A stretch of 64,000 bases of DNA, taken from positions 310,001 through 374,000 of the forward strand of contig NZ_BSND01000004.1 in NCBI RefSeq assembly GCF_030159795.1, in the 5' to 3' direction. The notes under the pieces are model-generated. The model was not told the origin of the DNA, did no database searches, and worked only from the letters and a program-made list of their open reading frames with translations. Both the position numbers and the translations under genes were made by a program. Shown piece after piece: positions 21,601-30,229 of the stretch (positions are counted from its first letter, which is position 1; each line of letters begins with the position of its first letter). Origin of the DNA: Methylophaga thalassica (GTDB lineage Bacteria; Pseudomonadota; Gammaproteobacteria; Nitrosococcales; Methylophagaceae).

Positions 21601-22504
21601 AGCCGTTAAACATTAAAGTTTTACGTTTCAGAAACTCCCCTATGCGACGCTCTTTTGCCTGACTCCAGCGAGGGTGATCGACATCAGGATTAACATTCGA
21701 ATAAAAACCATACTCTCTGGCGTTAGCTTTCATCCATGCGGTCTGAGGCATCTCTTCAACAAAGCGAATACGCACAATTGACTTTATGCCTTTAAAGCCA
21801 TATTTCCATGGCACAACGAGTCGTATTGGCGCCCCATTTTGACCCAATAACTCTTTGCCATAGAGACCAACGGAAAGTAAAGTCAAAGGATTCATCGCTT
21901 CATCAATACGCAAACCTTCAACATAAGGCCAGTCAAGCACAGCACGCCGTTGCCCAGGCATTTGTTTAGGGTCATACAAGGTAGTGAATTCAACAAACTT
22001 CGCCTTGGAGTTTGGCTGGGCTTTTTTTAATAAGTCTGCAAGAGGGAAACCAATCCACGGAATGACCATTGACCAGCCTTCAACACAGCGCATTCGGTAG
22101 ATACGTTCTTCTAACGTGAACGGTTTTATCAGGTCCTCATAATCGTATGTGCCGGGTTTATCACATTCACCATCAATGACTACTTTCCAGGGTTGAGATC
22201 TATCTGGAAAAGCAGTGGCGTTGATTGCAGGGTCCTGCTTTGATGTACCAAATTCATAAAAATTATTATAGGTGGTGATGGACTCAAAATCGGTTTTTTC
22301 TTCATCGGTGGAAAATGGACTTTTACTCACGTCAACGAAGGGCTTCGGTTGTTCAGTCACATCGGCTAATGCCATTGTCGGCAGTGCACCAGCCAACCCC
22401 ACCGCCAGACTTGTACCAAGAAACTGTCGACGGTTTTGATAGACCTCATAATCGGTGACTTCAGATTCAGCTATTTCCCAAGATTTTTGTTTTTTATAAA
22501 ACAT
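21545..22504 (-). CDS. msrP: MsrP, periplasmic protein-methionine-sulfoxide reductase catalytic subunit
   Basis: This 319-residue molybdopterin enzyme repairs oxidised methionine in periplasmic proteins. A twin-arginine signal ([20 protein letters not shown], Arg25-Arg26) directs Tat export of the folded protein. The molybdenum ligand is Cys140 in [13 protein letters not shown]. Further sulfite-oxidase-fold motifs are [20 protein letters not shown] and the C-terminal [13 protein letters not shown] region. It starts immediately after the doxX stop with no gap and overlaps msrQ. MsrPQ is known to be induced by hypochlorous acid and copper stress in enterobacteria, which fits the neighbouring Cys-rich peptide. 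Confidence 0.95.
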   Translation of the reverse strand: MFYKKQKSWEIAESEVTDYEVYQNRRQFLGTSLAVGLAGALPTMALADVTEQPKPFVDVSKSPFSTDEEKTDFESITTYNNFYEFGTSKQDPAINATAFPDRSQPWKVVIDGECDKPGTYDYEDLIKPFTLEERIYRMRCVEGWSMVIPWIGFPLADLLKKAQPNSKAKFVEFTTLYDPKQMPGQRRAVLDWPYVEGLRIDEAMNPLTLLSVGLYGKELLGQNGAPIRLVVPWKYGFKGIKSIVRIRFVEEMPQTAWMKANAREYGFYSNVNPDVDHPRWSQAKERRIGEFLKRKTLMFNGYGEQVADLYAGMDLKRYF

Positions 22505-23134
22505 TTACTTACCCTCCCCACTTTGCTGACAACGTCTGTTCAGCCAGTAATCGACACTCAAATAGTTTCCTGCCCCGATAAAAAATAGAACGAGCAACAT
22601 GAGAAAATAGGTTGCCGCAAACTCAATGCCATTATTCAGTACAACGAAATTGCCATGTTGCGTTAACCAGTCATAATGACCATATTCCTGCAAAATTTCT
22701 TTTGCCTTATGTAAGCGCTCTATAGCTTCATTGACATCAGCAGAAGCAAAAGGACTCATTGTGTCGTGAATTGCTTGCCAGCCATTTTTCCAGTGGACAG
22801 TGACCATAGCGACGATCATCGTAATCATTAGCGGAATAGACACTAAGCGGACTCCCAGACCTAGAACCAGAAAAATGGCACCAAAATATTCAGCCCCCCA
22901 GGCTAGATACGCCATGAGCTCTGGAAAAGGTAAACCCAACCCCCAGTCCGGGTTAGCAAACCAGGCAATCGTATTATTCAGAGAGCTATCAGCATCAAAC
23001 GGATTCCATTTGTTGTTGGCAGCTACCCAAAAAACAGGCGCTAGATATAGTCGCAACAAAACGGGTGCAATAAAATCCAAAGCACGGGTTTTATTCAACT
23101 GATAAAAGACTGTTTGATAAAGACGACAAAACAT
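22505..23134 (-). CDS. DoxX-family membrane protein
   Basis: This 209-residue protein has four predicted membrane helices. The DoxX patterns are APVFWVAANNKWNPF near the N-terminus, LMAYLAWGAEYFGAIFLVLGLGVRLVSIPLM in the middle, and a final helix ATYFLMLLVLFFIGAGNYLSVDYWL. A perfect AGGAG lies 7 bases before the ATG. It lies between the Cys-rich peptide gene and msrP. DoxX proteins recur in HvfA/bufferin copper-peptide clusters (as HvfD) and in other redox operons; the biochemical role is not settled. A hairpin upstream may reduce its expression relative to the peptide. Confidence 0.88.
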   Translation of the reverse strand: MFCRLYQTVFYQLNKTRALDFIAPVLLRLYLAPVFWVAANNKWNPFDADSSLNNTIAWFANPDWGLGLPFPELMAYLAWGAEYFGAIFLVLGLGVRLVSIPLMITMIVAMVTVHWKNGWQAIHDTMSPFASADVNEAIERLHKAKEILQEYGHYDWLTQHGNFVVLNNGIEFAATYFLMLLVLFFIGAGNYLSVDYWLNRRCQQSGEGK

Positions 23135-23150
23135 GAGGTTCTCCTAAAGA

Positions 23151-23177
23151 AAATAAGGGCTCAATGAGCCCTTATTT
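23151..23177 (-). terminator. Intra-operon hairpin between the Cys-rich peptide gene and doxX
   Basis: A perfect 12-bp stem (AAATAAGGGCTC against GAGCCCTTATTT) with a 3-base loop starts 16 bp after the peptide stop. A T-rich stretch (TTATTTTC) follows on the minus strand. It can act as a partial terminator or 3'-end stabiliser, so that the peptide mRNA is in excess over doxX-msrP-msrQ. Confidence 0.75.
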
Positions 23178-23193
23178 GACCTTTCAGCGTACT

Positions 23194-23517
23194 TTATTTA
23201 TTACCACCACAGCTTGCTTCATGGGCTTTTTTCTCAGCGCCACATTTTGCTTCTTCGGCTTTTTTCTCTGCACCGCATTTACCTTCTTCAGCTTTTTTCT
23301 CAGCGCCGCATTTAGCTTCTTCAGCTTTTTTCTCAGCACCACATTTCGCTTCACCACATTTACCTTCTTCAGCATGGTGTTCAGCAAGCTGCATATAGCC
23401 ACTCGACAATTCGGTCGACGCAAATGGGTTATTACCTGCACTGGCCATTGATGGTGCCATCGCTAAACCTGCTGCAAATGATGCAATAGCGATTGATGAT
23501 TTATTTAATGTTGCCAT
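23194..23517 (-). CDS. HvfA-like secreted Cys-rich repeat peptide, candidate RiPP copper metallophore precursor
   Basis: This is a 107-residue protein. Residues 1-27 are a Sec signal peptide ending ASMASA-type (MASA before GNNPF). A spacer with the conserved STELSSGYMQLAE pattern of the HvfA family follows. From residue 50 on there are six cysteines at 54, 59, 70, 81, 92 and 103, the last five in an 11-residue repeat KCGAEKKAEE(A/G). Two cores read EGKCG, the motif converted by HvfB/HvfC to a copper-binding oxazolone/thioamide in Haemophilus; three read EAKCG and one EASCG. An AAGGAAG ribosome site precedes the ATG. No DUF692 (MNIO) or DUF2063 gene lies next to it. Modification is therefore unproven; it may be matured in trans or act as an unmodified thiol-rich metal buffer. 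Confidence 0.82.
   Translation of the reverse strand: MATLNKSSIAIASFAAGLAMAPSMASAGNNPFASTELSSGYMQLAEHHAEEGKCGEAKCGAEKKAEEAKCGAEKKAEEGKCGAEKKAEEAKCGAEKKAHEASCGGNK
23226..23357 (-). repeat. Four tandem 33-bp repeats inside the Cys-rich peptide gene
   Basis: Units begin at 23226, 23259, 23292 and 23325 (plus-strand landmark CTTTTTTCTC). Each encodes the 11-residue KCGAEKKAEEx block. The units are nearly identical at the DNA level, so copy number may vary between strains by slippage or recombination. Confidence 0.95.
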
Positions 23518-23578
23518 GATGATTACTTCCTTCTATTGTTGTTAAAATTCCAACGGGCTTTCATCCCGTCTTGCATAG

Positions 23579-23606
23579 TAGACGAGCCTCACAAAGGATT
23601 GTTACA
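23579..23606 (-). promoter_or_regulatory. ECF-sigma-type promoter driving the Cys-rich peptide operon
   Basis: The minus strand carries TGTAAC (23606-23601), a 16-base spacer, then CGTCTA (23584-23579). This is the TGTAAC/CGTC pattern typical of ECF-sigma promoters. Transcription would start near 23571 and give a leader of about 54 bases with the AAGGAAG site at its end. The divergent gene encodes an ECF sigma factor, so autologous control is the obvious reading. Confidence 0.7.
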
Positions 23607-23612
23607 AACAAA

Positions 23613-24224
23613 ATGAAAAAAAAAGTGAAGCTGAGTCCCGCCGATGAGCAAAGCTTAATTAAACAACTTATCAATGGCGATGCGAAAGCGTTTGACTATG
23701 TCGTATCTCAATACCACGGGCTGATGTTAACCGTAGCAAGAGCTATTGTTGGAGAGGCATTTGCTGATGAAATTGTTCAGGATGCCTGGTTATCTGCTAT
23801 CAAAGCATTACCTAACTTTGAGGGTCGCTCAAGCCTGAAAACCTGGTTATTACAAATCACCAGCAACGGCGCTAAAACCCGCTTTAAACGCGAGCAACGT
23901 CAAGTTTCGCTTGATGACGGCTGGGAGTCTGTTTCACACGACAAATTTGATGAACGTGGACATCGCTTAGATGACGTCCTACCCTGGGATGAAGACACGC
24001 CAGACGCTTTGTTAGAAAATGAACAACTACGAATTATTATAGAAACAAGCTTCCGCCAGTTACCCGCCAATCAGCGCGCTATGTTAACTATGTATGATAT
24101 GGAAGGACTAGACATGTCAGAAATTTGTAACATTCTTGATATTAGTTCGTCTAATGCTAGAGTGCTTTTACACCGGGCACGGACTACATTGCATCACAAA
24201 ATTGAAGAGTACCGAGGACTATAA
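23613..24224 (+). CDS. ECF-family RNA polymerase sigma factor
   Basis: This 203-residue sigma factor has region 2 (about 15-85: LINGDAKAFDYVVSQYHGLM, then DEIVQDAWLSAIKALPNFEG and SSLKTWLLQITSN) and region 4 (about 135-195: FRQLPANQRAMLTMYDMEGL, then MSEICNILDISSSNARVLLH). The linker has the FDERGH...LPWDEDTPD pattern common in ECF factors paired with zinc-finger anti-sigmas. I take the ATG at 23613; a TTG at 23571 is in frame but would fall on the likely start site of the divergent operon. It is followed after 4 bp by a ZAS-type anti-sigma gene. It probably controls the divergent HvfA-like operon. Confidence 0.92.
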   Translation: MKKKVKLSPADEQSLIKQLINGDAKAFDYVVSQYHGLMLTVARAIVGEAFADEIVQDAWLSAIKALPNFEGRSSLKTWLLQITSNGAKTRFKREQRQVSLDDGWESVSHDKFDERGHRLDDVLPWDEDTPDALLENEQLRIIIETSFRQLPANQRAMLTMYDMEGLDMSEICNILDISSSNARVLLHRARTTLHHKIEEYRGL

Positions 24225-24228
24225 GCAG

Positions 24229-24471
24229 ATGTTTCAATGTAAAGATGTAGCAGAAGAAGCCAGCAACTATCTTGAAGGAGATCTGCCTTTGAGAAAACGT
24301 ATCGGTTTGTTTTTACATTTGGTTATCTGTAGCTGCTGCCGTAATTATTTACAGCAGATTCGTCAGACGATTAATACCATTGCCACTATTCATCCGACAG
24401 AAGAACATCAAACGGATACAAAAGCATTAGCAGAAAAGCTGCGAGCTCTGTCTGATTCAGAATCGAGATGA
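24229..24471 (+). CDS. Small zinc-finger (ZAS/zf-HC2) anti-sigma factor
   Basis: This 80-residue protein begins MFQCKDVAEEASNYLEGDLP, the classic opening of zf-HC2 anti-sigma factors. The HxxxCxxC zinc motif is HLVICSCC at about residues 29-36. No confident membrane helix follows, so it is probably cytoplasmic and would hold the sigma factor directly. The frame is open further upstream, but the ATG 4 bp after the sigma stop gives the family start. Zinc, copper or thiol oxidation at this motif could release the sigma factor; that is inference. Confidence 0.85.
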   Translation: MFQCKDVAEEASNYLEGDLPLRKRIGLFLHLVICSCCRNYLQQIRQTINTIATIHPTEEHQTDTKALAEKLRALSDSESR

Positions 24472-24490
24472 GCTCACAGGGTTTAAATAC

Positions 24491-24748
24491 TTACTGTTTT
24501 GGTCCTGTCTGATACTTGTCCTTCCATTCACTGTAAGGCATTCCATAGACATACTCACGTGCTTGCTCGTAATCCATTTCGATTTGTTTTTCTTCGGCTG
24601 CAGCTAAATACCATTTTGATAAACAGTTACGACAGAAGCCTGCCAAATTCATTAAATCAATATTCTGAACATCAGTATTTTCTCGTAAATGTTCAAGTAA
24701 ACGTCTGAATGCGGCTGCTTCCAGTTCAGTTTGTGTTTGTTGATCCAT
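24491..24748 (-). CDS. DUF1244 family protein
   Basis: This 85-residue soluble protein carries the DUF1244 signature AAAFRRLLEHLRENTDVQNI followed by DLMNLAGFCRNCLSKWY and the ending YGMPYSEWKDKYQ. The function is unknown; the paired cysteines in FCRNC could bind metal. I use the ATG at 24748, which has GAGGAA five bases upstream, rather than a TTG four codons earlier. It overlaps the end of the ABC ATPase gene by 23 bp and is the last gene of the gyrA-to-DUF1244 string. It is convergent with the anti-sigma gene. Confidence 0.9.
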   Translation of the reverse strand: MDQQTQTELEAAAFRRLLEHLRENTDVQNIDLMNLAGFCRNCLSKWYLAAAEEKQIEMDYEQAREYVYGMPYSEWKDKYQTGPKQ

Positions 24749-26753
24749 AATTTTCCTCAAATAAAAAACATTTCACATTATGTGTTGGACTCAGTAATGT
24801 CGTGTCAGGGTATTGCTCTAAACACACGGGCATCACATGTGGACAGCGTTGATGAAAGTGGCAGCCTTTTGGTGGATTGGCTGGTGAAGGAAGTTCACCT
24901 TCCAGTTTTTGTTTACTCAGATGAGTGTCTGCCGCAATTTTAGGTACTGCGGCAAGCAATGCTTGGGTGTAGGGATGTTTTGGGCTATTTAACACTTCCT
25001 CACGAGTACCCTGCTCAACAATTCTCCCCAAGTACATAACCGCAACACGATGAGCTAAATAGTCGACCACACTAATATTATGCGTAATAAATAAGAAAGA
25101 TAGGCCGAACTCATGTTGAATATCACGCAGTAAATTTAAAATCTGTGCCTGTACGGATACATCTAATGCACTGGTGGGCTCATCACAAATAATTAAATCA
25201 GGCTCAGCAGCCAATGCCCGGGCAATACAAATACGCTGGCGTTGTCCACCGGAAAATTCGTGTGGATAGCGGTGTTTTATATCTGCGCGTAAACCTACCC
25301 GCGTTAATAATTCATCCACTTTTGCCTCTTGGCTGGCTGAGTCTTTCATCTTCGATGTCAGCATCCCTTCTCTAATGACATGACTAATAGTCATTCGCGG
25401 ATTCATCGAAGCAAAGGGATCCTGAAAAATAATTTGCATGGATGCACGAACTGAACGTAAAGCGCGATTCGATAAGCGATTCAGTTTTTGTCCCTGGAAA
25501 ATAACATTGCCTGAAGTCACCGGGACAAGCTGTAAAATCCCTTTACCCACCGTTGTTTTACCGCAGCCTGATTCGCCCACCAGAGCAAGTGTCTCAGCTG
25601 AACGCAGCTCTAAAGTAATATCATCAACAGCCTTAACCGATCCTATCGTGCGTTGAAAAAGCCCTTTTTTGATAGGAAAGTGCACTTTTAATTGACTGAC
25701 CTGTAAAATAGCGTTTTTCGCTGGAACAACTTCAGATAATCGCGAGCTAAATACCTGCTTTTGAGATTGAATATGCTCAGCATCAATACCTGGATCATAC
25801 AAATGACAACGTACACCGTGATCGTTATTGTTAATCCAGCGAGGTTCAGCGTCTTCACAATGCTGCCAGGCTAAGTCACAACGCTCAGCAAAGCGACAAG
25901 CTTTAAACTGTCGGTTCAATGCTGGCACACTGCCTTTGATAACTGTCAGCTTTTCTTGACGTTTCTGTTCAGAAGGTAAGGCCTCAAACAGTTTCTGTGT
26001 ATACGGATGTTGGGTATTATTAAAAAATTGCTCTCGGCTGGCCGACTCAACAATCTGTCCGGCATACATTACTGCGACATGATCCGCCATTTGTGCAACA
26101 ACCCCCAGATCATGGGTGATTAATAAAATAGCCATTCCCGTCTTTTGTTGAATCTCTTTTAACAAGTCGAGAATTTGCGCCTGAATGGTGACATCCAAGG
26201 CGGTAGTCGGCTCATCAGCAATCAGTAATTCAGGTTCGCCTGCCAAGGCCATGGCAATCATCACGCGTTGTTTCATACCGCCTGATAGTTGATGGGGATA
26301 AGCATTTATTCGTTCAGTAGGATCAGGAATACCGACTGCGTGAAGTAATTCGAGTGTTCGCGTATAGATCGCTTTTTTATCCAGCTTGAAGTGCCATTCA
26401 AACACCTCAGCAATCTGTTGTCCCACTGTCAGCACCGGATTCAATGAACTCTGTGGTTCCTGAAATATCATAGCAACCCGACGGCCACGAATTTTTTCCA
26501 TTTCTGCTTCAGATAAAGACAGAATTTCCTCTCCGGCTAAGCTGACTTCGCCTGAAACAATATGACTTGCTGGGTATGGGTTCAGCCTTAAAAGTGATAA
26601 GGCTGTCATCGATTTTCCACAACCAGACTCACCTAGTAAGGCAAAGGTCTGGCCTTTTTCAATACAGAAGTCGATGCCATCTACCGCTCGGTAGGGCTCG
26701 CTATTATCACCAAACCAGGTTCTTAAACCTCTCACTTCCAATAGCGTGCTCAT
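24726..26753 (-). CDS. Fused double ATP-binding protein of a peptide/microcin-C-type ABC transporter
   Basis: This 675-residue protein contains two complete ABC ATPase domains of the OppD/OppF class. Each has a Walker A GESGCGK(S/T), a signature (LSGGMKQR and FSGGQRQR) and a Walker B with DEPT. A Cys-containing oligopeptide C-terminal extension follows each half ([19 protein letters not shown] and [11 protein letters not shown]). The arrangement is that of YejF/GsiA-type fused ATPases. It overlaps the permease by 4 bp. Only one permease gene and no binding protein are adjacent, so the substrate cannot be read from context. Confidence 0.93.
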   Translation of the reverse strand: MSTLLEVRGLRTWFGDNSEPYRAVDGIDFCIEKGQTFALLGESGCGKSMTALSLLRLNPYPASHIVSGEVSLAGEEILSLSEAEMEKIRGRRVAMIFQEPQSSLNPVLTVGQQIAEVFEWHFKLDKKAIYTRTLELLHAVGIPDPTERINAYPHQLSGGMKQRVMIAMALAGEPELLIADEPTTALDVTIQAQILDLLKEIQQKTGMAILLITHDLGVVAQMADHVAVMYAGQIVESASREQFFNNTQHPYTQKLFEALPSEQKRQEKLTVIKGSVPALNRQFKACRFAERCDLAWQHCEDAEPRWINNNDHGVRCHLYDPGIDAEHIQSQKQVFSSRLSEVVPAKNAILQVSQLKVHFPIKKGLFQRTIGSVKAVDDITLELRSAETLALVGESGCGKTTVGKGILQLVPVTSGNVIFQGQKLNRLSNRALRSVRASMQIIFQDPFASMNPRMTISHVIREGMLTSKMKDSASQEAKVDELLTRVGLRADIKHRYPHEFSGGQRQRICIARALAAEPDLIICDEPTSALDVSVQAQILNLLRDIQHEFGLSFLFITHNISVVDYLAHRVAVMYLGRIVEQGTREEVLNSPKHPYTQALLAAVPKIAADTHLSKQKLEGELPSPANPPKGCHFHQRCPHVMPVCLEQYPDTTLLSPTHNVKCFLFEENYGSTNTN

Positions 26754-28162
26754 CTTGCCTCCTGCATTCTGGGATCGAAGGCATCACGAACAACATCAGC
26801 GAATAAATTAGCTGCCAGAACCAGCACAAACATAGAAATGAACGCTGCAGTTAAAGACCACCAAACCACGGGTTCCCGAGCCATTTCAAGCCGTGCACTA
26901 TTGATCATATTGCCCCAGCTAATCATCGAAGGATCCACACCAACACCGACATAGGACAACACCGCTTCGGCCAGAACCAAACCACTAAAGTCGAGTACAA
27001 CCGCAATAAGTACCAAATGCATCAGATTAGGCAGAATATGTTTATGTAAAATACTAAAACTGCCTGCACCCAACGCACGTGAAGCCATCACATATTCCGC
27101 TTCCCGTAACTTCAGGGTTTCAGCCCTCAGAATTCGACATAACCCCGTCCAACTGGTCATCCCCAAAATAATACATAAAAACAAAAGCCTGATATCTGCA
27201 CGCTCAGCAATCGTTTTAAAATTCTCAGGATGATTATTCATGTAAACCTGCAGAATCAAAACGGCTGCAGCAATCAACAAAACACCGGGGATCGAATTTA
27301 AGGTTGTATAGATATACTGAATAACATCGTCTATCCAGCCTCTAAAATAACCTGCCGCAATACCCAACATAATCGCCATCGGCAGCATAACCAGGGTGGT
27401 TAAGGTACCAATCACTAAACCTGTACGAACACTTTTCAGGGATTGATATAACACATCCTGCCCCACCTTATCGGTGCCGAATACGTGATAATTTTGACTG
27501 AGGAAAGCGAGATTGAGGACAACAAAAAGAAGACAAAAAGCAGTGAAATAGAAAGTATAGAGTGGATAGTGAGATTGATTAAGAAAGATACGTTTAAACT
27601 GGCGAGGGAACTGATTCGGCTTAGCTCGCGAGGCAACAGCCACATGACAAATATACATCAGAAACAGTAACAACAAGCTCAGCAGACTGGCTTTTAAAAC
27701 CGTTTGGTAAATATCTGCTTTTTTATCCCCTGCTTGAGCAAGATGTGCTGCGCCGTATTTCAGTTTTGGGTAATCATATTTAAGCGAGCCGTCATTCATT
27801 GTCTGTATTTCTTTAACAAACAGTCGATCTGAAAACGGCGCGGAATAGGTTTTTTCCATTTGCTGTTTAAGTGGTAAAACCAACCAATCAAATACACTCA
27901 ACACTTCTGAGGAATAGTATGTTTGTTGTGAAGGTTCTGTAGATTCCATGGCGGGGCGATAATGCAAAGAATCCAGTAGTCCGATAACCACGTAGCAGGA
28001 CAGAATCATCACGGAGATCATAGCCCGTTTTCGCATTATTACTGATTTCCAAGGCGCAGACAGATGAGGACGTCTTCTTATATAGATGACTGCTGCCACA
28101 ATTATTGTGAGGAGCAAGAAGATTAAAATGTCTGTCCAAAGAAATACGGGCAAAAACGACAT
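26750..28162 (-). CDS. OppC/YejE-type ABC transporter permease with an enlarged N-terminal region
   Basis: This is a 470-residue membrane protein, longer than typical OppC/YejE permeases (about 300-340). Two helices (about 8-27 and 48-66) flank an N-terminal part, followed by a roughly 95-residue non-membrane segment and further helices. The binding-protein-dependent permease core with the EAA-like loop (EAEYVMASRALGAGSFSILHKHILPN, about 365-390) and GLVLAEAVLSYVGVGVDPSMISWGNMI is at the C-terminal side. It starts 13 bp after ispH. The usual OppB-type partner and binding protein are not present here, so they must be elsewhere or absent. Confidence 0.88.
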   Translation of the reverse strand: MSFLPVFLWTDILIFLLLTIIVAAVIYIRRRPHLSAPWKSVIMRKRAMISVMILSCYVVIGLLDSLHYRPAMESTEPSQQTYYSSEVLSVFDWLVLPLKQQMEKTYSAPFSDRLFVKEIQTMNDGSLKYDYPKLKYGAAHLAQAGDKKADIYQTVLKASLLSLLLLFLMYICHVAVASRAKPNQFPRQFKRIFLNQSHYPLYTFYFTAFCLLFVVLNLAFLSQNYHVFGTDKVGQDVLYQSLKSVRTGLVIGTLTTLVMLPMAIMLGIAAGYFRGWIDDVIQYIYTTLNSIPGVLLIAAAVLILQVYMNNHPENFKTIAERADIRLLFLCIILGMTSWTGLCRILRAETLKLREAEYVMASRALGAGSFSILHKHILPNLMHLVLIAVVLDFSGLVLAEAVLSYVGVGVDPSMISWGNMINSARLEMAREPVVWWSLTAAFISMFVLVLAANLFADVVRDAFDPRMQEAR

Positions 28163-28175
28163 GGTCAGCCTTGTT

Positions 28176-29135
28176 TTATTTTTTCAGACTTGATGTATCA
28201 ATCTTTAGTTCTCTGGGTAATGAGAACTCAATGTTCTCTTTTAAACCGTCATCTTCGTATGACGAATCAACACCTAAGTCACGTAGTTTTTCAACGACTT
28301 GATTGACTAATATCTCTGGTGCTGAAGCACCAGCAGTCAGACCAATTCGATTTTTGTTTTCAAGCCATTGTGGATCTATTTGCTCTGCATTGTCTATTAA
28401 ATATGCTGGCGTCCCCAATTTCTCTGATAATTCACGCAAGCGATTGGAGTTAGAACTATTCACGGAGCCTACTACTAATACCAGGTCACATTCATTCGCC
28501 AGTTTTTTTACAGCATCCTGTCTGTTTTGGGTGGCATAACAAATATCATCTTTGCTTGGGCCAATAATGTCGGGAAAATGCTCACGTAATGCATCAATTA
28601 CCACGGATGTGTCATCAACAGAAAGGGTTGTTTGGGTAACAAAGGCCAATCGCTGTGGATTTTTCACTTTGAGTTTAGCGACATCTTCTGGAGATTCGAC
28701 TAAATACATTCCACCTTCTGTCGAAGTATATTGCCCCATTGTGCCTTCCACTTCTGGATGTCCGGCATGCCCAATCAGAATACATTCCATATTCTGTTTC
28801 TCATAGCGAGAGACTTCCATATGTACTTTAGTCACTAATGGACAAGTGGCATCGAATACTTTTAAGTCTCTTTTGCGGCCTTCGCTCTGAACTTTTTTAG
28901 ATACACCATGTGCACTGAAAATCAGCGTATTTCCATCAGGTACTTCGTCAACTTCTTCAACGAAAATAGCGCCTTTATCTCGTAGTCCGTCAACAACAAA
29001 GCGATTGTGAACTACCTCATGGCGTACATAAACGGGCGCACCAAACAATTCCAGTGCACGTTCAACAATATCGATAGCACGATCAACACCCGCACAAAAA
29101 CCTCGTGGATTCGCCAAAATGAGTTCTTTACTCAT
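28176..29135 (-). CDS. ispH: 4-hydroxy-3-methylbut-2-enyl diphosphate reductase
   Basis: This 319-residue iron-sulfur enzyme makes the last step of the MEP isoprenoid pathway, producing IPP and DMAPP. The cluster cysteines are Cys14 ([10 protein letters not shown]), Cys98 ([11 protein letters not shown]) and Cys199 ([11 protein letters not shown]). Glu128 in [10 protein letters not shown] corresponds to the catalytic glutamate. The gene overlaps pheA by 4 bp. Placement in a gyrA-serC-pheA string is unusual; in many relatives it lies with lspA or fkpB. Confidence 0.97.
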   Translation of the reverse strand: MSKELILANPRGFCAGVDRAIDIVERALELFGAPVYVRHEVVHNRFVVDGLRDKGAIFVEEVDEVPDGNTLIFSAHGVSKKVQSEGRKRDLKVFDATCPLVTKVHMEVSRYEKQNMECILIGHAGHPEVEGTMGQYTSTEGGMYLVESPEDVAKLKVKNPQRLAFVTQTTLSVDDTSVVIDALREHFPDIIGPSKDDICYATQNRQDAVKKLANECDLVLVVGSVNSSNSNRLRELSEKLGTPAYLIDNAEQIDPQWLENKNRIGLTAGASAPEILVNQVVEKLRDLGVDSSYEDDGLKENIEFSLPRELKIDTSSLKK

Positions 29136-30220
29136 AAAACTGCCTTTGGATAAGAACCTAATATACGAAACATAGAAGACTCGTTTTCTAATAGAGAGAG
29201 TGCAGATGCGACAGCCGGTTCGTGAATGTGCCCTTCAATATCGATAAAAAACACATATTCCCAAATCCCCTTTCTGGATGGTCTGGACTCAATTCTGGTC
29301 ATACTGATACTGTTATCAGCCAGCGGTTTTAACAAGGTTTGTAAAGCACCAGGTTTGTTTTTTGTTGCAACCAATAACGCGGTTTTGTCCACACCAGATG
29401 GGCCAACATTTTGTGTGCCAATCACTAAAAAGCGCGTAGTGTTATCCACTTCATCTTCAATATTCCTGGCTAAGATGGATAAGCCATAAATATCAGCTGC
29501 CCGATTGGCCGCAATGGCTGCACTGTTTTGAGGTTCTGCTGCGACACGTTTAGCGGCTTCGGAATTACTGTTAAGCGGAACCAATTCCGCTTGCGGAAGC
29601 TGTTCCATCAACCATTGTCGGCACTGCGCTATGGCTTGTGGATGTGCATAGACTTTGCTGATATCTTCCAGGTTTTTCTCTTTACTTAACAAATAATGAT
29701 GAATACGAAGGGTCACCTCACCATTAATTTTCAAAGGCGACGAGATAAACCGATCTAAGGTATGCGAAACCATACCTTCCGTTGAGTTTTCTACAGGAAC
29801 AACACCGTAACAAGCATGTGATGTCTCAACGGCATGGAAAACATCAGCAATCGTAGTCATCGGATGTAGCTCAACACTACCACCAAACTGCTTTTGTGCT
29901 GCCGCTTGAGTAAAAGAGCCTTCCGGACCGAGATACGCAACCTGCAAAGGTTTTTCTGCAGCCAGACAGGCGGACATAATTTCACGAAATAATCGTGCCA
30001 CTTCTGCAGATGCCAGAGGCCCTTGATTTCGCTCCATCACTGTTCTGAGCACCATCGCTTCACGCTCAGGACGATAAAAGTCAGCCTGCTCACCACTATC
30101 CATTTTTATTCGAGCCACTTCTTGCGCCATCGCGGCTCTGTCATTCAACAGTTGTTGAATTTTTAAATCGATATCATCAATTTTTTGACGAATATTGGCT
30201 AAGGCTTCTTTTTCATTCAT
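29132..30220 (-). CDS. pheA: Bifunctional chorismate mutase / prephenate dehydratase (P-protein)
   Basis: This 362-residue enzyme converts chorismate to phenylpyruvate. The AroQ chorismate mutase domain is residues 1-90 ([20 protein letters not shown]). Prephenate dehydratase follows from [18 protein letters not shown] with the catalytic TRF in [11 protein letters not shown]. The ACT regulatory domain at the C-terminus carries [20 protein letters not shown], which binds phenylalanine for feedback control. It starts 9 bp after serC and overlaps ispH. The gyrA-serC-pheA order is common in gammaproteobacteria. Confidence 0.97.
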   Translation of the reverse strand: MNEKEALANIRQKIDDIDLKIQQLLNDRAAMAQEVARIKMDSGEQADFYRPEREAMVLRTVMERNQGPLASAEVARLFREIMSACLAAEKPLQVAYLGPEGSFTQAAAQKQFGGSVELHPMTTIADVFHAVETSHACYGVVPVENSTEGMVSHTLDRFISSPLKINGEVTLRIHHYLLSKEKNLEDISKVYAHPQAIAQCRQWLMEQLPQAELVPLNSNSEAAKRVAAEPQNSAAIAANRAADIYGLSILARNIEDEVDNTTRFLVIGTQNVGPSGVDKTALLVATKNKPGALQTLLKPLADNSISMTRIESRPSRKGIWEYVFFIDIEGHIHEPAVASALSLLENESSMFRILGSYPKAVL

Positions 30221-30229
30221 TGGCAGCAG

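Noticed and set aside
23226-23357. Regular repeats resembling a CRISPR array
   Set aside because: The units are head-to-tail with no unique spacers, and encode an in-frame 11-residue peptide repeat.
23164-23451. Plus-strand frame rich in Phe, looking like a membrane protein
   Set aside because: It is the antisense reading of the 33-bp repeats (Glu/Lys codons reversed to Phe/Leu); not an independent gene.
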